Shown here piece after piece: positions 61,451 through 64,000 of a stretch of DNA of 64,000 nucleotides. The notes beneath the pieces are model-generated. The model ran no database searches, had not been told where the DNA came from, and saw only the letters and a list, made by a program, of their open reading frames with translations. Each line of letters starts with the position of its first letter. The first letter of the stretch is position 1. Source of the DNA: Piromyces finnis (taxonomy: Eukaryota; Neocallimastigomycota; Neocallimastigomycetes; Neocallimastigales; Neocallimastigaceae); NCBI GenBank assembly GCA_002104945.1, contig MCFH01000014.1, positions 234,501 through 298,500 on the forward strand. Reading direction: 5' to 3'. The translations under genes and the position numbers were made by a program.

Positions 61451-64000
61451 ATGTCAGATTCGGAAAAAGCTCCAAAAATCTTAAAACGTCCACCACGTTT
61501 AGGTGATGTAGTTCAGGTTAAGACTACTTTGCAAGAAGGAACAGTAAAGTTTATTGGAGGTATTCATTTTAAATCAGGTACATGGGTAGGAATTGAATTA
61601 TTTGAACATGGTACTGGTAAAAATAATGGTACTATTAAAGGTGTCACCTATTTTAAATGTCCATCTCAAACGGGTCTATTGGTTATGGCATCAAGTGTAA
61701 ATGTATTAAAGCCGGCTCAAAAAGTCGTTACAAATTCACAAAAAGCCTCATTAGTCAGTAAAACAATATATAAACAACCAAAAAAACCTCGTAAGTCAAT
61801 ATCACGTCCAAGTGAATCCACTTCGCCGACTGAATCTGTAGATACAACTAGAAAGATTAAAACTCTTCCTAGACAAAATACAAAACAGACCCCAATAAAG
61901 GTTAAACCAAGACCAAAATCAACCCAAGTCACAAAGTCATCATATGCTACTGGAAGATTAGATCGTATGAATAAAGAATTAAGACCAGCTCAAACCAATA
62001 TTAATATTAATATGACCATGACGACAAGTCCAAAAGAAAAATCAATTTTCCTAAAAAATAGAATAAGTCCAAATACATCCTCTATAATAATACCAAAATG
62101 TGAAATAGATGGGGATCAAATTCCAGAAGATTCTAAAAATATAAATGATGCTATTATTAATGGACTACAAAATACGTTAGTTCATTTAAAGGATATAGTA
62201 TCAGGTTTAGCTGATGAGTATTATGATGAAAACGGGCAACCTCGTATTAAAACTACCATTCAACAAAATGATGCCGAGGCTGATATCGATCTTTCTATTT
62301 CCCAAGATGGTAAAGAACCCTCGGAAGGAGATTTAGAAAACAAAAAAGAATCAATAAACTATTCAGCCTCCAATATACCATTAAATAAGCATTGTGAAGA
62401 AGGTGTTCGAATGTCACTAAAACAAGTTACGGATAGCCAACGTACTATTTCTGAATTATCCATTGGGTTAGTGAATGCCCAACAAGAAGTTCGTAAATTA
62501 AAAGATAATCAAACTAATCTTAATCATGCATTAAGTTATTATAAAGAAGAAAATAAAAGTTTGATTGAGAGAGTAGCAGAATTAGAAAAACAAAATAAAT
62601 CACTAATGGCACTCCCGTCAAAAGAGCGTTATATTCAAGAATTGGAAACAAAGAATAAGAATCTCAATTCAGAATATGAACAAGTGAAAAATGAATTGTA
62701 TTTTGCAAAAAAGAATATTGACGAACTTTATCGTAAACTGGAATACAATGAATCAGTAAAAAGTGTATCTGTGTATAATAAGTATTCACAAAGAAACGAA
62801 TCACGGATTGCTCGTCATAAAACCTTTGCAAAGGGCAATAACAGTTATAATACGATCTATAAAAAACCAAGAACAATCAGAGATAATGGTTCATCTGAAT
62901 TTTCATATAACAGTGATTCAGAAACAAAAATTAATGATACTTTGCTTGATATGAAAGAGCAAAACGAGAAATTGATATTAGAAAATGAAACCCTTCGTGA
63001 AGAAATGGAAATGTTAAAAAATACATTGTTGGATATTCAAGATGATCGTGAAAACTCTACAAATCACTTTATGGAAAAAATGGAATACCAAGAAAAGAAG
63101 TACGATGACTTGAAAATGAGATACCTTCAAATTGAAGAAGAAAAGAATGAGTTAATAAATCGTATTGAAAGTATGTCAAACCTCAATGATGGTGAACTAC
63201 CAGAAATATCTAAAAAATCAAATGCTGCTTCTATGGATGACGCCATGATTGATGAAATGAAGGCTTTGATCGCTGATATGGAAGTCACCTTGAATAAAAC
63301 AATCTTATCCGAAAAGGAAGCTCGTTCCAACTTTGATGCCGTCAACAAACTTTATGAAGCTTCAAAGGTTAAAATGGAAACTCTTAAGCATGAATTAGAA
63401 CAAAGGAAAATGGATTATCAATTATTAAGTGAAAGTAACGAAGATCTCACAAAAGAAAATAATGAGTTAAAGCAATCCATTGAAAAATTAAATCAAGCGC
63501 AAATACAAAATGAAACGTTATCCAATGAAAAACTTCAAGATCAATACCAAAAACTTCAAAAGCAATATGAAGCCACTAAAATTATCATTGAAGATAAGGA
63601 AGCTGAAATGATCAACTATGAAGTTCAATGTAATCAATTAGAAGGTCAAATTATTGATTTTGAAAAGCAACTTTCAATGAAACAAAATGAAATTGACTGT
63701 TTAATAGAAAAATATCAAACCTTACAAACTGCCAATTCCTGTCGTGATTGGAATGAAGAGGAAAAGAATGAAGTTATTCAAGATCAAGCCAATAAAATAT
63801 GTATGTTAGAAGATGCTGTAAAAGAAATCAAAGATGAAAATAATCTTTTAAAGATAAATAATGAAAAAAGCATCAATGAAATTTCAAAATTAAACAAAAT
63901 AAAGAATGATTTGGAAAAGGAAGTTGCAGCAAAGAAAAATGAAATAGAAAAAAAAGCACAAGAAAATGAATCAAAATTTATAGAAAATGAAATAAAGGAG
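61451..64000 (+). CDS. CAP-Gly and coiled-coil microtubule-binding protein (dynactin p150/CLIP-like), 3'-truncated
   Basis: An uninterrupted frame runs from ATG 61451 to the window edge, exactly 850 codons, with no stop. Residues about 18-85 are a CAP-Gly domain: GDVVQVKTTLQEGTVKFIGG, SGTWVGIELFE, HGTGKNNGT (consensus GKNDG) and VTYFKCPSQTGLLV. It binds the EEY/F tails of tubulin or plus-end proteins. A basic Ser/Pro/Lys-rich stretch (about 95-180) typically adds microtubule affinity. From about 300 onward the sequence is heptad coiled coil, rich in Glu/Lys/Gln. The single N-terminal CAP-Gly followed by a basic region and a long coiled coil fits dynactin p150-Glued best; CLIP-170/Bik1 is the alternative, and the missing C-terminus (zinc knuckle or p150 tail) would decide. 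No intron so far, unlike most neighbours. Confidence 0.88.
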   Translation, partial: MSDSEKAPKILKRPPRLGDVVQVKTTLQEGTVKFIGGIHFKSGTWVGIELFEHGTGKNNGTIKGVTYFKCPSQTGLLVMASSVNVLKPAQKVVTNSQKASLVSKTIYKQPKKPRKSISRPSESTSPTESVDTTRKIKTLPRQNTKQTPIKVKPRPKSTQVTKSSYATGRLDRMNKELRPAQTNININMTMTTSPKEKSIFLKNRISPNTSSIIIPKCEIDGDQIPEDSKNINDAIINGLQNTLVHLKDIVSGLADEYYDENGQPRIKTTIQQNDAEADIDLSISQDGKEPSEGDLENKKESINYSASNIPLNKHCEEGVRMSLKQVTDSQRTISELSIGLVNAQQEVRKLKDNQTNLNHALSYYKEENKSLIERVAELEKQNKSLMALPSKERYIQELETKNKNLNSEYEQVKNELYFAKKNIDELYRKLEYNESVKSVSVYNKYSQRNESRIARHKTFAKGNNSYNTIYKKPRTIRDNGSSEFSYNSDSETKINDTLLDMKEQNEKLILENETLREEMEMLKNTLLDIQDDRENSTNHFMEKMEYQEKKYDDLKMRYLQIEEEKNELINRIESMSNLNDGELPEISKKSNAASMDDAMIDEMKALIADMEVTLNKTILSEKEARSNFDAVNKLYEASKVKMETLKHELEQRKMDYQLLSESNEDLTKENNELKQSIEKLNQAQIQNETLSNEKLQDQYQKLQKQYEATKIIIEDKEAEMINYEVQCNQLEGQIIDFEKQLSMKQNEIDCLIEKYQTLQTANSCRDWNEEEKNEVIQDQANKICMLEDAVKEIKDENNLLKINNEKSINEISKLNKIKNDLEKEVAAKKNEIEKKAQENESKFIENEIKE

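Overview
The window reads as nuclear DNA of a fungus with an extremely A+T-rich genome. Intergenic DNA and introns are almost pure A/T with long homopolymers, introns are short with GTAWRT-type donors and TAG/AAG acceptors, and genes are well separated on both strands. A secreted protein ending in a fungal cellulose-binding module (CBM1), together with this composition, points to an early-diverging plant-degrading lineage, most likely an anaerobic gut fungus (Neocallimastigomycota). The lineage is an inference; the fungal, eukaryotic nature is seen directly. Most genes are split, so the long reading frames are only parts of them. I rebuilt exon chains by hand, requiring compatible splice phases. 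Each complete multi-exon model has a total coding length that is a multiple of three.

Layout, left to right. 61-3392 (+): 3' part of an ATRIP/Rad26-like checkpoint protein cut by the window edge. 4309-6207 (+): histidyl-tRNA synthetase with a WHEP domain. 7143-12854 (-): 19-exon class II histone deacetylase with a C-terminal Arb2-like domain and a repetitive tail. 16395-17795 (+): secreted Thr-rich repeat protein with CBM1. 18050-18620 (+): a tRNA-headed SINE with target-site duplication. 19610-20304 (-): small Cys-rich protein. 21524-24096 (-): ERO1 oxidase. 24543-25077 (-): second SINE copy with its own duplication. About 26655-27120 (+): third, decayed copy. 29578-31185 (+): CS domain + Sel1 repeats + tail anchor. 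32135-33157 (+): RNA polymerase I/III subunit AC19. 34276-36147 (+): Ugo1/SLC25A46-like carrier-fold protein. 37125-38684 (+): MT-A70 adenine methyltransferase. 40390-41715 (+): Sed5/syntaxin-5. 44266-49097 (+): large leucine-rich-repeat protein. 52445-53899 (+): single-pass membrane protein with cytosolic SH3. 56315-58987 (+): C2H2 zinc-finger regulator. 61451 to the right edge (+): CAP-Gly coiled-coil microtubule protein, open at the edge.

The genes form no operon or cluster. They are housekeeping genes (translation, transcription, secretion, oxidative folding, organelle dynamics, cytoskeleton) beside chromatin and DNA-modification genes (HDAC, MT-A70) and cell-surface genes (CBM1, SH3 membrane protein). 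The most notable non-genic element is a SINE family. Two copies start with the same bases, carry pol III-like internal boxes, end in poly(A) and are flanked by 12- and 13-bp duplications; a decayed third copy lies nearby. The most notable coding items are a compact DPPW-type MT-A70 enzyme that may be a DNA 6mA writer, ERO1 in a putative anaerobe, and the CS-Sel1-tail-anchor architecture.
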